A stretch of DNA of 64,000 nt from Geobacter sp. (GCA_009886125.1 VFJK01000045.1:1-64000); one strand, 5' to 3'. Counted from the first letter of the stretch, positions 51,952-61,927 are shown. Notes: generated by a model from the letters alone, not told the origin. Numbers and translations are program-made.

Positions 51952-52722
51952 ATGACATCCAGCGGAGCTGAGTCGTCTTTAATAAAATTGTCGGTCATTA
52001 TCCCTGCATATAATGAGGCGAAGCGACTGCCGAAATATCTGACGGCAGTGGTCCAGTATATTGCTGAAAAGTTCGGCTCTGCTGCCGAGATTCTGGTCGT
52101 GGATGATGGAAGTATTGATGAGACCGCTGCTCTGACTCTGAAAATCGGGAAAGAATCTGGTCTGGTCAGAGTAATTCGCCTGGAGCGAAACAGGGGTAAA
52201 GGATATGCGGTAAAAACCGGTATGCTTGCAGCAAAAGGGGGACTGCGACTTTTTACTGATGCCGATGGTGCTACGCCGATTGAGGAGCTTTGCAAACTGT
52301 TGCCGGCAATTGAAGCTGGTGCTGATATAGCTGTTGCGTCGCGTGCGTTGCAGGATGATTCAAGGAGTGTGGATTCAAGGTTGTCACGCAGGATCATGGG
52401 GACCTGCTTTAATCTGCTGGTCCGGTCTCTGGCCGTTCCGGAGATATTTGACACACAGTGCGGCTTCAAGCTCTTCAGGGGGGATGTTGCCGACCGTCTG
52501 TTTAATCTCCAGCAGATACCGGGCTTTGGTTTTGATCCGGAGGTACTTTTTCTGGCGCACAAGATGTCCTGCCGTGTTGTTGAAATCCCGGTTAACTGGC
52601 AGGATGTTGCCGGCAGCAAGGTCGATGTTATCAAGGATTCGGCGCGGATGTTCAAAGATCTGTTTACCATAAGAATGAATTGGCATAAGGGAGCGTACAC
52701 TCAAGCGGATGCAGGTAAATGA
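51952..52722 (+). CDS. Family 2 glycosyltransferase, polyprenyl-phosphate type (ALG5/DPM-like)
   Basis: A 256-residue GT-A protein with VIIPAYNEAKRLPKYLTAVV, VVDDGSIDET, RNRGKGYAVKTGML and the metal-binding TDADGATP. TQCGFKLFRGDVADRLF in the C-terminal part is typical of the ALG5-like group that makes polyprenyl-phosphate glucose or mannose. I chose ATG 51952, preceded by GGAAGAGG, over TTG 51931. Confidence 0.9.
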   Translation: MTSSGAESSLIKLSVIIPAYNEAKRLPKYLTAVVQYIAEKFGSAAEILVVDDGSIDETAALTLKIGKESGLVRVIRLERNRGKGYAVKTGMLAAKGGLRLFTDADGATPIEELCKLLPAIEAGADIAVASRALQDDSRSVDSRLSRRIMGTCFNLLVRSLAVPEIFDTQCGFKLFRGDVADRLFNLQQIPGFGFDPEVLFLAHKMSCRVVEIPVNWQDVAGSKVDVIKDSARMFKDLFTIRMNWHKGAYTQADAGK

Positions 52723-52766
52723 GTGCCTGATGAAATATGTAAAAAATGAATGGGAAGTAGGTCAGA

Positions 52767-53711
52767 ATGAATGATGCCATTGCAATTTCAGTAGTTGTTC
52801 CCGTGTATAACGGGGCGCTCATGGTTGAGCCTTTATGCAGCCGGTTGGTCCCGGTCTGCAGGAAGCTGGGCAGCTTTGAGATAATCTTTGTCGATGACGG
52901 CAGCCGGGATAACAGCGCTCAAGCCATCCGGAAAGTGCAGCAGGATGTTGCGGAGGTCTGCCTTGTCGAGTTAAGCCGCAATTTCGGCCAGCACAACTCA
53001 ACTCTGGCAGGTCTGGCCCATGCACGGGGGGAGATGGTGGTAACCCTCGACCAGGATCTGCAGCATCCGCCGGAAGAGATTGACCGTTTGGTGGCGAAGC
53101 TCGCGGAGGGTTATGATGTCGTCTATGGCCTGCCTGAAGTGCGTGCCCATAATGTTCTGCGCAATCTTTCCTCTGACTTCAGCAAATGGATTGCCAGTAA
53201 AATACTTTCGACCTCATTGAACGGCAATTTCAGCAGTTTCCGGGTGATGCGCCGCTGGGTTGTCCGGGAGGTGGTCAAGTTCAATTCCGCCTACAGCTAT
53301 CTTGACGGTTTTATCAGCTGGACAACGGCCAATGTCGCCGGGGTTCTGGTACCGAATCCGAAATCAGAATTCGAGTCCAGGTACACTTATTTCAGGCTTA
53401 TTAACCATGGCCTTAATCTGCTGGTTAATTTTTCAACCAGACCGTTGCAGATCGCTTCGCTGGTCGGGCTGTTCAGTGCGTTGACCGGACTTGTCGCCGC
53501 GCTTTTTATCATTGTCAACAAGTTGGTTTTTGACGTTCAGGTTCAGGGGTGGGCGTCCCTGATGGTTGTCCTCCTGGTTGTGGGCGGTTTGCAGATCGCT
53601 TTTCTCGGACTCATCGGTGAATATGTAGGCCGCATCCTGATGAATTCCAATCAGGCTCCCAACTATGTGGTGCGTAGTCTGCATCGGGGTACAGGCAACC
53701 ATGACAATTAG
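52767..53711 (+). CDS. Polyprenyl-phosphate glycosyltransferase, GtrB/ArnC type
   Basis: A 314-residue GT2 enzyme with two C-terminal membrane segments (about 230-255 and 268-292). Motifs: VVPVYNGALMVEPL, VDDGSRDNSA, RNFGQHNSTLAGL and LDQDLQHPPEEI with Gln in place of the usual Gly of the DxD region. It resembles the 23404 product and ArnC-like enzymes that load undecaprenyl phosphate. It overlaps the next gene by 11 bases. Confidence 0.9.
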   Translation: MNDAIAISVVVPVYNGALMVEPLCSRLVPVCRKLGSFEIIFVDDGSRDNSAQAIRKVQQDVAEVCLVELSRNFGQHNSTLAGLAHARGEMVVTLDQDLQHPPEEIDRLVAKLAEGYDVVYGLPEVRAHNVLRNLSSDFSKWIASKILSTSLNGNFSSFRVMRRWVVREVVKFNSAYSYLDGFISWTTANVAGVLVPNPKSEFESRYTYFRLINHGLNLLVNFSTRPLQIASLVGLFSALTGLVAALFIIVNKLVFDVQVQGWASLMVVLLVVGGLQIAFLGLIGEYVGRILMNSNQAPNYVVRSLHRGTGNHDN

Positions 53712-54675
53712 CCGTGATAGAAGCTGTCTGGTGCTGGGCGGGTGCGGTTTTCTCGGTTCAGTGGTTGTCAGGCATCTTGTCGGCCAAGGATGGCATGTCC
53801 GTGTCTTTGACAAGGAAGGTGTTGATACGGCACGACTGCTGTCGGTACTTCCCTCTGTGGAAATGATGTACGGTGATTTCATGAATATTGGCGATCTGGG
53901 ACATGCCCTTGATGATATGCCGATTGTTCTGCATTTTATTGGTACGACCATTCCACAGTCATCGATGACGGATATCCATTTTGATATCGAAACCAATCTG
54001 TTGCCTACCATTCGCCTGCTTGAGCTGATGCGTTCCAGACCTGGCCAGCGTTTGGTGTATGCATCATCGGGCGGCACGGTTTACGGTATTGCTCCTGCGC
54101 ACAGGCCGCTCAGAGAAATTGATGTTACCGAACCCATTTCCTCCTATGGAATTGCAAAATTGTCGATTGAGAAGTACATCCGCCTTTTCGGCTACCATTA
54201 CGGTTTGCCGTACAACATCCTCAGGTTTGCCAACCCTTACGGCGAAAGCCAGTATACCGGCCGGCCCCAAGGTGCTGTCGGCGTATTTCTACATAAAGTA
54301 ATGCAGGCGGAAGAGATATCGATCTGGGGTGACGGCTCCGTGATTCGCGATTATATCTATGAGGAGGATGTCGCATTGTCAACCGCAACTGTGCTGTGTA
54401 TGCCGAATACATTCTCCGGCATTTATAATGTCGGCACCGGTACCGGCACCAGTCTGAACCAATTGCTGGCAATTATCCGCCGTGTCAGCGGCAGAGACGT
54501 GAGGATCAGCTACGATGCATCACGCAGTTTTGATGTTCCGTACAATGTCCTTGATGTCTCTAAAATTGCACAGGAAACCGGCTGGCTGCCCCGCTATTCA
54601 CTTGAGGACGGTATCCGGAAGATGGTGGCGGGGATTAAATGCTATGTTAATGATTGCCAATCAGTCTCGCTGTAG
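53701..54675 (+). CDS. NAD-dependent sugar-nucleotide epimerase/dehydratase (extended SDR)
   Basis: A 324-residue protein with cofactor motif LGGCGFLGSVVV, YASSGGTVYG and YGIAKLSIEKY (YxxxK), in the GalE-like branch. It could be a UDP-hexose 4-epimerase or the reductase that finishes a GDP-6-deoxyhexose after gmd. The start ATG 53701 overlaps the GT2 gene by 11 bases; the longer frame from 53665 lies inside it. Substrate not resolved. Confidence 0.88.
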   Translation: MTISRDRSCLVLGGCGFLGSVVVRHLVGQGWHVRVFDKEGVDTARLLSVLPSVEMMYGDFMNIGDLGHALDDMPIVLHFIGTTIPQSSMTDIHFDIETNLLPTIRLLELMRSRPGQRLVYASSGGTVYGIAPAHRPLREIDVTEPISSYGIAKLSIEKYIRLFGYHYGLPYNILRFANPYGESQYTGRPQGAVGVFLHKVMQAEEISIWGDGSVIRDYIYEEDVALSTATVLCMPNTFSGIYNVGTGTGTSLNQLLAIIRRVSGRDVRISYDASRSFDVPYNVLDVSKIAQETGWLPRYSLEDGIRKMVAGIKCYVNDCQSVSL

Positions 54676-54736
54676 GAGGGCAATACTCTCCTGGCGCTTG
54701 ACTCAACTAGCGACTGCCTTGACCGGTGGCAGCTAA

Positions 54737-55558
54737 ATGAGTCCGGTAACGCTTTCGGTCTGTATCCCGGTCTATAACTGCCGGGAGCATATTGCCCAGG
54801 CTGTTGATTCGGTTCTGCAGCAGACCTGTCGCGATTTTGAACTAATTATCATTGATAACTGTTCGGATGACGGCACCTATGAGCTGCTGAGTGGGTACGT
54901 CGACCCGCGAATAAAGCTGCTGCGCAATGCAACAAACATCGGGGCTTGCGGCAACTGGAACCGGGTTCTCAGGGAGTTTTCCGGCCGTTACCTCAAAATA
55001 CTCTGTGCGGATGATATCCTCTACCCTGACTGTCTTGAACGCCAACTGGCCGTGCTGGACGCAGCAGACGATGCAGTTATGCTGGTAGCCAGTGGCAGAG
55101 ATATTATCAATGAGCAAGGGAGAAAGGTCTTCCGCAGGCATTATCCCGGTAGCAGCGGCAGGGTGGCAGGCCACGAAGTTATCAGAAAGATAGTCTGTCG
55201 GGGCACCAATATTATCGGCGAGGTCTCCTCGGTTCTGATAAGGCGTGAAGCCATCGCTAGGGCAGGAGAATTCGACGGCAGTATCCCCTATGTGATTGAT
55301 CTGGACTATTGGGTCAGGGTGCTGCAGAACGGTGATCTATTAGTAATGAGCGAATACCTTTCGGCTTACCGTGTTTCCTCTGCTTCCTGGAGTGTGGCTA
55401 TAACTGCCACCCAGGCGGAGAATTTTTCCACATTCATCACAAAAATTAATGAAATATACGGGATAGCATTGTCGCCGCTTGATATATTTGCCGGCAGATT
55501 GATGTCCAGGTTGAACAGCCTGCTCCGCAGGGTGTTCTATAGCGTGTATTTAAGATGA
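54737..55558 (+). CDS. Family 2 glycosyltransferase
   Basis: A 273-residue GT-A enzyme: SVCIPVYNCREHIAQAVDSV, IDNCSDDGTYELL and the metal-binding LCADDILYPD. It resembles the 45300 product, so both probably add neutral sugars to the glycan repeat. There is a basic C-terminal helix without a true membrane segment. It lies 61 bases after the SDR gene; nothing is seen in that gap. Confidence 0.9.
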   Translation: MSPVTLSVCIPVYNCREHIAQAVDSVLQQTCRDFELIIIDNCSDDGTYELLSGYVDPRIKLLRNATNIGACGNWNRVLREFSGRYLKILCADDILYPDCLERQLAVLDAADDAVMLVASGRDIINEQGRKVFRRHYPGSSGRVAGHEVIRKIVCRGTNIIGEVSSVLIRREAIARAGEFDGSIPYVIDLDYWVRVLQNGDLLVMSEYLSAYRVSSASWSVAITATQAENFSTFITKINEIYGIALSPLDIFAGRLMSRLNSLLRRVFYSVYLR

Positions 55559-55617
55559 TTGTTTGCTGAGGCAATTGATTTTTTTTGCGAAATTAACTAT
55601 GGACGAGTGAAAAGATT

Positions 55618-57264
55618 ATGAACAGTCAAGATCAGCAAGCACTGGCAGTTGATGAGTCGTCGCCAGAATGGACAGTTAAGGAAATCTGGCTGTTGCTGTT
55701 GTTCCTCAGTGCGGTGCTGCTTTTCCGGATTTTCAATCTGAGCAGTTATGATGTGCTCTCGGCAGACGGAACATCTTATGGGCCGATTGGCCGGGGGTTT
55801 TTCAAAACGGGAGATTTTAAAGTGTTCGGCTTCATTTCCGGGCCGGGCTACTCCTTTTTTGTCGGGTTGTTTGACCTGTTCCTGCGGGATACCGAAAGAT
55901 CGTTACGCATGGTTTCCGTAGTATTCAGCACCATGACGGTCGGTGTTGTCTATTGCATGGGAAGATTGTTTCATAACCGGCAGAGCGGCATGGCTGCCGC
56001 ACTTCTCTGTGCGACTCTGCCATTCTTGCATGGCATGTCTGGTATCGATATAACCGAGCCAACGTTTACCTTTTTTCTGCTGGCAGGCGGGTTCCTGTTC
56101 TGGAAAGCCTATACGGCTGAAAACCGTCTGCACGCAGTTGCTGCCGGACTTCTTTTGGCTGTTGCCTATCTTACCCGTTCAGAAGGATTTATCACGTGGT
56201 TTGCTTTGTCTGTGTTTGCTGTTGCTGATCTGGTTTTACGGTTCCGCCAGGGTGGCCGGCAGCTGTTTTTCCGTGTCATAGTGCCTTTCTGGGCAGCCTT
56301 CCTGCTGTTTTTTGCACCCTATCTTGTGTATTTGCGTGCGATGACAGGGGAGTGGCATCTCAGCGGCAAGGCTTCGGGGAATGCCCAGGTTCTCAAAGCG
56401 TATCATGGCCGGAGTCAGGATGGCGTTGATGTGAAATTCCGCTTTAACAAATCCGGTGACGGTTTTGACATTGCAAAAGGGGAAGGTCTGGGGAAGTTGC
56501 TTCGTGAGGAACCGGAACTCTTCTTTTTAAATATCAGAACAAATATATCAGCTATACCGGGCCTTTTTAATGGTGCTATGCCCTGGTATCTGCTGTTTTT
56601 TGCTGCAGCAGCCTTTATCTTTTCCCCGTGGAAGCGTCGTCATCTGTTTGCCAATGCCTGCATCATCAGTATATGTTCGCCGCTGGTAATTTACATACTG
56701 TTTTTCGTGCAGCAGCGAGGGTTCCATCCATACATCTCGGCTCTTTGCGTAATGACGGGCGCCGGTATGTGTCTGACCGGTAACCTCCTGGATAAAACCC
56801 GGATGAGCGCTACTCTGCGCTTATGGCTACCGTTGCTGTTGCTTGCTTTGCCCCTGGCAGTCTATTATATTTACCAGGATGTACCCGGTGCAAAACTACC
56901 CTATCATTATGAACAGGATGGCGCGCGGCGCGATGACAAGCATATCGGACAACGTCTGAAAAAGCTTCTGCCGCCTGATGCTGTCCTCATGACCCGCTCA
57001 GGAAGAATTGCCTTCTATGCGGAAAAACCGATGATAATCCCCCCGCAGGAGTCGTATGGGGAGATTATTGCCTATGCGCACAAAAACAAGTCAACGCATC
57101 TGGTTGTGACACCTCAACTTATGACCATGCGACCGCAACTGGAGCCGCTTTTCGGCCCCCTCATTAATCCAGGCGCCCCGTTTGTGCCTCCACCTGAATT
57201 CAGATTGGTCTATATGGGTGAGGAGGCCGGCGGTTTGCCCTATATTGTTTATCAGTTTAACTGA
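55618..57264 (+). CDS. ArnT/PMT-like GT-C membrane glycosyltransferase
   Basis: A 548-residue protein with about 12 membrane segments. The first outer loop holds LSADGTSYGPIGRGFFKTGD, with the acidic residue expected for polyprenyl-phosphate-sugar binding, and the second has RDTERSLRMVSV, typical of ArnT/PMT relatives. A C-terminal soluble domain of about 130 residues follows. It probably transfers a sugar from an undecaprenyl-phosphate donor to the glycan or lipid A. A palindromic repeat element follows its stop codon. Confidence 0.85.
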   Translation: MNSQDQQALAVDESSPEWTVKEIWLLLLFLSAVLLFRIFNLSSYDVLSADGTSYGPIGRGFFKTGDFKVFGFISGPGYSFFVGLFDLFLRDTERSLRMVSVVFSTMTVGVVYCMGRLFHNRQSGMAAALLCATLPFLHGMSGIDITEPTFTFFLLAGGFLFWKAYTAENRLHAVAAGLLLAVAYLTRSEGFITWFALSVFAVADLVLRFRQGGRQLFFRVIVPFWAAFLLFFAPYLVYLRAMTGEWHLSGKASGNAQVLKAYHGRSQDGVDVKFRFNKSGDGFDIAKGEGLGKLLREEPELFFLNIRTNISAIPGLFNGAMPWYLLFFAAAAFIFSPWKRRHLFANACIISICSPLVIYILFFVQQRGFHPYISALCVMTGAGMCLTGNLLDKTRMSATLRLWLPLLLLALPLAVYYIYQDVPGAKLPYHYEQDGARRDDKHIGQRLKKLLPPDAVLMTRSGRIAFYAEKPMIIPPQESYGEIIAYAHKNKSTHLVVTPQLMTMRPQLEPLFGPLINPGAPFVPPPEFRLVYMGEEAGGLPYIVYQFN

Positions 57265-57273
57265 TAGGTAATG

Positions 57274-57397
57274 ATCTTCAGCTGTTTCCCAAAACTGTCA
57301 TTCCCGAAGCGATTCTGATCGGGAATCCAGCTTTAATCGCTAAAAACTGGATCCCCGCTAAAAGCATTCGGGGATGACAATCGACTTGGCTGAAGAT
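57274..57397. repeat. Nested palindromic intergenic element (REP/MITE-like)
   Basis: TGTCATTCCCGAA (57296-57308) and TTCGGGGATGACA (57367-57379) are inverted arms with one mismatch. Inside them GGGAATCCAG (57321-57330) and CTGGATCCCC (57347-57356) pair with one mismatch. Outside, ATCTTCAGC (57274-57282) and GCTGAAGAT (57389-57397) form perfect nine-base arms. The core resembles the dispersed TGTCATTCCCG...CGGGGATGACA elements of many proteobacteria. It has no coding capacity. Confidence 0.82.
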
Positions 57398-57543
57398 TGT
57401 TGCTAATCAGGTCAGTTTATGCTCACGGCAACACCTTTACGATGGAGATGTCTGTCAGATCAATCTGGAGAGCCAGTTTACGGATTTTAGGTATATCCAC
57501 CGGCACCAGAATTCGAATAAAAAGCAGCATCAGGAGGCCTTGC
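57398..57543 (+). other. Short non-coding gap after the palindromic element
   Basis: From the end of the palindromic element to the next start codon I see only a ribosome site (CAGGAGGCC, near 57531). The reading frame that opens at 57397 is not supported as part of the gene. Confidence 0.6.
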
Positions 57544-58257
57544 ATGAGCAGTGCTGAAGGGCTGAAACTCTCGGTGGTAATCCCTGCATATAACGAACGG
57601 GGCTCTATTGAAGAGATAATCCGGCGAGTCAAGGGTGTTGGCGTTGCCCACGAGATCATAATCGTCGATGACTGCTCCACTGATGGCACGAGGGATTATC
57701 TCGCTGCTGTCGATGATGCACTGGTAAAGGTATTCTTTCATGATCGGAATCAAGGCAAGGGTGCTGCACTGCGCACCGCCTTGAGTAGTGTCACCGGGGA
57801 TATCATAATCATCCAGGATGCCGATCTTGAATATGACCCCCAGGATTATTGCCGTCTCATCAAGCCAATTCAGGATGGCAAGGCCGATGTCGTTTACGGC
57901 TCGCGCTTCGCCGGAGGAGAATTGCATCGAGTTGTCTTTTTTTGGCATATGATCGGCAACAAACTTCTTACATTTCTGTCCAATATGCTGACAAATCTGA
58001 ATCTCACCGACATGGAAACCGGTTATAAGGCCTTCAGCCGCAGCCTGTTGAGCCGTTTTACCATAGAGGAAAACCGTTTCGGCTTCGAACCCGAATTTAC
58101 CGCCAAAGTGGCAAAAATGGATGTGCGCATTTTTGAAGTGGGAATCTCATATTCAGGTCGGAGCTATAAGGAAGGGAAAAAGATTAACTGGAAGGACGGA
58201 TTTTCTGCGTTACGCTGCATTGTGAAATACAACCTTTTTACACCAGCCAGCAGGTAA
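57544..58257 (+). CDS. Family 2 glycosyltransferase, polyprenyl-phosphate type (DPM-like)
   Basis: A 237-residue GT-A enzyme: SVVIPAYNERGSIEEIIRRV, VDDCSTDGTRD, RNQGKGAALRTALS, the metal-binding IQDADLEYDPQDY, and NLTDMETGYKAFSRSLL, all typical of the DPM1-like subgroup. I chose ATG 57544 because AGGAGG stands ahead of it; the upstream frame begins in the palindromic repeat. It should make a polyprenyl-phosphate sugar for a nearby GT-C enzyme. Confidence 0.92.
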   Translation: MSSAEGLKLSVVIPAYNERGSIEEIIRRVKGVGVAHEIIIVDDCSTDGTRDYLAAVDDALVKVFFHDRNQGKGAALRTALSSVTGDIIIIQDADLEYDPQDYCRLIKPIQDGKADVVYGSRFAGGELHRVVFFWHMIGNKLLTFLSNMLTNLNLTDMETGYKAFSRSLLSRFTIEENRFGFEPEFTAKVAKMDVRIFEVGISYSGRSYKEGKKINWKDGFSALRCIVKYNLFTPASR

Positions 58258-58346
58258 CCAGCGAAAACTATCGGGAGTTCATGAAGTGAGCAAATTAAGC
58301 TGTTATTCCTGCGTGGCCCGCACGGTGAAACTGCAGTGAGAGTGTT

Positions 58347-59465
58347 ATGCTGATTGCCATTGATGCTTCTACTATATCAACCCAGGGCGGGCCTAGAACC
58401 TATGTCCTTGGGCTTCTCGATGCCCTATTCCGGGTAGATCTGGAAAACGACTACATAATTTTCTATAATGATCCGATCCACTTGGGACGCTATCCGCGGG
58501 CCAGGGAGATTGTCCTGCCGGGCAAAAATCCTCTGGCGAGGCTCTGGCGCGAACATGTTCTGCTGCCGCTCACCTGCCGCCGAGAACGGGTTGATCTGCT
58601 GCACTGTCCGAAAAGCGCAATTCCTTACTTCTCACCCTGCCCGACGGTTGTTACCCTTCATGACCTTATTCCCCTCAGGCATCCGGAAACGGAGAAGTTT
58701 GTCGCGCAACTCTACTGGCGGCTGCAGATTCCGATTGCCGCCCGGCGCAGCAGTTTTATTATCACTGACTCCGAACATGCCAGAGAGGAGATAATGGCGG
58801 ATTTTCGGGTTGCTCCGGAACGGATCAAGGCTATAAAGCTTGGCTTCAATCCTGCCATGCTGGAAAATCGAAATTCTGTGGATGGAAAAGCGGTCCGTAA
58901 CCGTTATGGTCTTCCTGAAGGATACATTCTCTACGTCGGCACAATTCAGCCCCGCAAGAACATTGATACCCTGATTGAGGCTTATGCAAGACTGCGCAGT
59001 GATCGTGAAAACCTGCCGAGACTTGTTGTCGTAGGCCGCAAGGGGTGGCTTTATGCCCGGCTCTTTGCCAGTATTGATCGATTGGGAATTGCGGATGAGG
59101 TGATTTTCACCGGCTTTGTTCCTGATGAGGATCTTCCTTACATTTATGATGGCGCTAGTGTTTTTGCCTACCTTTCATTTTTCGAAGGGTTCGGCTTGCC
59201 TCCTCTGGAAGCGATGGCCTGCGGTATTCCGGTGGTTACTTCAAACACTACATCGCTTCCCGAAGTCGTCGGTGATGCCGGCATAACCGTGCCGCCGGCC
59301 GACACGGAGCAGGTGGCGGCAGCGCTCGCCCGGATTCTTGATGATCCTGAGCTTGCTGTTGCTTTGGGCAAACGGGGCAAGGAGAGGTCTGGACTCTTTT
59401 CCTGGGACGCCGCTGCCCGACAAACTCTGACAATTTATAGAAACATTGTCCAACTTACAAAGTGA
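58347..59465 (+). CDS. GT4-family glycosyltransferase
   Basis: A 372-residue GT-B enzyme: [22 protein letters not shown] at the N terminus, [48 protein letters not shown] and [19 protein letters not shown] (EX7E), then [15 protein letters not shown]. It is closely related to the 48278 product. The gap before it (58258-58346) has no gene. Confidence 0.92.
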   Translation: MLIAIDASTISTQGGPRTYVLGLLDALFRVDLENDYIIFYNDPIHLGRYPRAREIVLPGKNPLARLWREHVLLPLTCRRERVDLLHCPKSAIPYFSPCPTVVTLHDLIPLRHPETEKFVAQLYWRLQIPIAARRSSFIITDSEHAREEIMADFRVAPERIKAIKLGFNPAMLENRNSVDGKAVRNRYGLPEGYILYVGTIQPRKNIDTLIEAYARLRSDRENLPRLVVVGRKGWLYARLFASIDRLGIADEVIFTGFVPDEDLPYIYDGASVFAYLSFFEGFGLPPLEAMACGIPVVTSNTTSLPEVVGDAGITVPPADTEQVAAALARILDDPELAVALGKRGKERSGLFSWDAAARQTLTIYRNIVQLTK

Positions 59466-59478
59466 TACGGAGAAGACC

Positions 59479-61923
59479 ATGACCGAAGGTAAAAAAGACA
59501 CTCTGGCGCTGGCGTTATTGCTGGCTTTACTCGTCATATTTTTCAGCAAGATCCTCTTTACCAGCCAGATCATCCGTGCCCCGGACATTTTGAACGAGTT
59601 TTACTGGACCATAAAAGATTCTTTCGATGCAAATTTGCTGCAAACACTAAAACTACCGCTTAAAGCCAATTGGGATATCTACAGCAATAGTGGCGATACC
59701 ACCGAAGGTGGCTGGGTTGGCGGGCATTTTCTCATCCAGAACAAGTTTATTTTCACGTTGATTCCACAACCTGCCAGCATCGCCTGGTTTATGGTGCTTC
59801 ATTTCTTCATGGGAGGGGTCGGAACCTTTCTCTATAGTCGTGCCATCGGAGCCAGTCGGTTGGCATCATTCTTTGGCGGGCTGGTCTTTGCCCTGGCAAC
59901 GGAGAATGTATCGCTCATTAATGCCGGCCATGTTCTCAAGATCGCAACCATTTCCTTTACCCCACTGGCTTTTTTTCTCTTCGAGAAAGGGTTCCTGACC
60001 CGGCGTATCATCTACTTCCTTGCCACGGCGATGGTACTGGCGCTGCAGTTCTTCGAAGGTCACTGGCAGATATCCTTCTACACCTGTCTGGCCATCGGCG
60101 TGTACGGGCTGCTTCGCTCAGCAGGAATGCTCATGGTCGCAAAAGGGGCGGAGAGAAAGGCGCTTTTCCCACGGATTATCGGTCTTAATCTGGTTCTGCT
60201 GTTGTTTTTTCTGTCAACGGTTTCCATAGCGCTCCTTCCTCTGGCTAGTTGGTCCACTGGAACCAACCGAGGGGCGCAGAGTGGTGCCAACCAGGGGAAA
60301 GGGGGGCTTCAGATAGAGGAAGCGATGTCTTGGTCCCTGCCCCCAGAGGAACTCGCCACTTTTATAATCCCCGGTTTTTTCGGGTTATCCCGGCAGGAGG
60401 GGGGGGCAAATCCGAAGAATATCTCTTCCTATTATTGGGGCCGGATGAACTTTACCCAGACGTCTGATTACATGGGGCTCATCCCCTGGCTGTTGGCACC
60501 GCTGCCGCTTATCTTCCGGCGGGATCGCTACACCTGGCTGGCAGTGGTCGGCATCGCCGGCGGACTGTTTTTTTCCATGGGGAAATACACCCCTTTCTAT
60601 CAATTCCTCTTTGACTATTTTCCGGGGATCAATCGCTTTCGGGTGCCGAAGATGATGATGATTATCCCCTTGCTGTCGTTGGGGGTGTTGACCGCCCGGG
60701 GGATGGATCTGCTCCTGGATGACGGCGTCCGACAGTCGCGCGGTTTCCGTCGTTATCTTGCCGGTCTGCTGACCCTGCCGGTTCTGTTGCTGGTGTTGCT
60801 GGGGATAGAGTTGGCGGGAAGGGATTACTGGATTAACCGTTTTGTGGAAGTTTTGTCTCAACCCACCCGTTACCAACAGGGTCAGCAGTTGGTCATGCAG
60901 CGCTGGGACAATATCGTGACCGAGACCGCCATTGCTACCACTGTTGCCGCCATATACGTACTGGCTATATTTGCCTGGTCAAGGCGCTGGCTGGGGGTGA
61001 AACTACTGCCGGTACTTCTATTGGTGTTCTATGTCGCCGATATGGGGAGAGTGAATGCCAAGTTCATGTTTCTGGTTGATGCTCCCCATAAACCCCGCGC
61101 TGAAAAGACCCCGTTACAGAATTTTCTGTTGAAGGATTCCAAGGAATACCGAGTCCTTTCTCTGGCCGGTGACCCGATGCCTTTGGCCGCAGTGGAGATA
61201 CCGGTTGTGTTCACCTCCCGACCGGTGCAGCAGGTTCGCTGGCAGGCATATCTGGATAATCTGGTGTTGACGTCGCCGATGGTTGATATCTTCAATCTGA
61301 AATATCTGATCATTCCTGCAAACCAGTACCAGCAGGAAAAGAACCAGTTCAGTAGCAAATACCTGCCAGTCTATCAAACTCCTGATGGTTCGGAGGTTGT
61401 TCTCCAGAATCAAACGGTACTTCCCAAAGCCTGGCTGGTGTCGTCAGTCTTTACGGTAACCGAACCCGTGCAAGCTCTGTCAATTATGCAGGGAGCAGCT
61501 TTTGATCCACGCAGAGTGGCTCTGGTTGAGACAGCACCTCCTTTGCCGATGCTGCCGCCGGAGGCCCAGTCGCCAGCCAGTCCGGGAGAGGTTCGTCTTA
61601 CCAGATTCGAGGGGGAGCGGATCGAGTTGTCGGTAGCCAATTCTATGAATGCTCTACTGGTGCTGGGAGAGAAATATTACAAGGGGTGGGAGGCAAAGGT
61701 TGATGGTAAATCGACTGAAATCCATCAGGTGAACTATCTCCTGCGCGGGGTTTATCTCCCGCCTGGCAAGCATGAGGTCAGTTTTGTTTTCGATCCGCTC
61801 CCGTTCAAGACAGGAAAATATCTGACTCTCAGTTCAATGACTTTTTTCGTGGTAATGCTGTTTCGGGAGATACTGTGGCGGAGAAAATCATGCCCAGTCC
61901 GCAATACTGGCACTGAACAATGA
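59479..61923 (+). CDS. YfhO-family large membrane protein
   Basis: An 814-residue protein with about 12-14 membrane segments and a C-terminal beta-rich domain (about 590-770). MPLAAVEIPV and the DGKSTEIHQVNYLLRGVYLPPGKHEVSFVFDP block near the end are typical of YfhO, a GT-C-like family linked to glycosylation of lipoteichoic acid and other surface polymers. I chose ATG 59479, preceded by GGAGAAGA; the frame from 59446 overlaps the GT4 gene. It is the last gene of the glycan locus, and a hairpin follows. Confidence 0.85.
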   Translation: MTEGKKDTLALALLLALLVIFFSKILFTSQIIRAPDILNEFYWTIKDSFDANLLQTLKLPLKANWDIYSNSGDTTEGGWVGGHFLIQNKFIFTLIPQPASIAWFMVLHFFMGGVGTFLYSRAIGASRLASFFGGLVFALATENVSLINAGHVLKIATISFTPLAFFLFEKGFLTRRIIYFLATAMVLALQFFEGHWQISFYTCLAIGVYGLLRSAGMLMVAKGAERKALFPRIIGLNLVLLLFFLSTVSIALLPLASWSTGTNRGAQSGANQGKGGLQIEEAMSWSLPPEELATFIIPGFFGLSRQEGGANPKNISSYYWGRMNFTQTSDYMGLIPWLLAPLPLIFRRDRYTWLAVVGIAGGLFFSMGKYTPFYQFLFDYFPGINRFRVPKMMMIIPLLSLGVLTARGMDLLLDDGVRQSRGFRRYLAGLLTLPVLLLVLLGIELAGRDYWINRFVEVLSQPTRYQQGQQLVMQRWDNIVTETAIATTVAAIYVLAIFAWSRRWLGVKLLPVLLLVFYVADMGRVNAKFMFLVDAPHKPRAEKTPLQNFLLKDSKEYRVLSLAGDPMPLAAVEIPVVFTSRPVQQVRWQAYLDNLVLTSPMVDIFNLKYLIIPANQYQQEKNQFSSKYLPVYQTPDGSEVVLQNQTVLPKAWLVSSVFTVTEPVQALSIMQGAAFDPRRVALVETAPPLPMLPPEAQSPASPGEVRLTRFEGERIELSVANSMNALLVLGEKYYKGWEAKVDGKSTEIHQVNYLLRGVYLPPGKHEVSFVFDPLPFKTGKYLTLSSMTFFVVMLFREILWRRKSCPVRNTGTEQ

Positions 61924-61927
61924 AATG

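Noticed and set aside
57397..57543. Upstream extension of the GT2 gene by 49 residues
   Set aside because: The extension begins at the outer arm of a palindromic repeat, has no ribosome site and no GT2 homology. ATG 57544 has AGGAGG in front of it.
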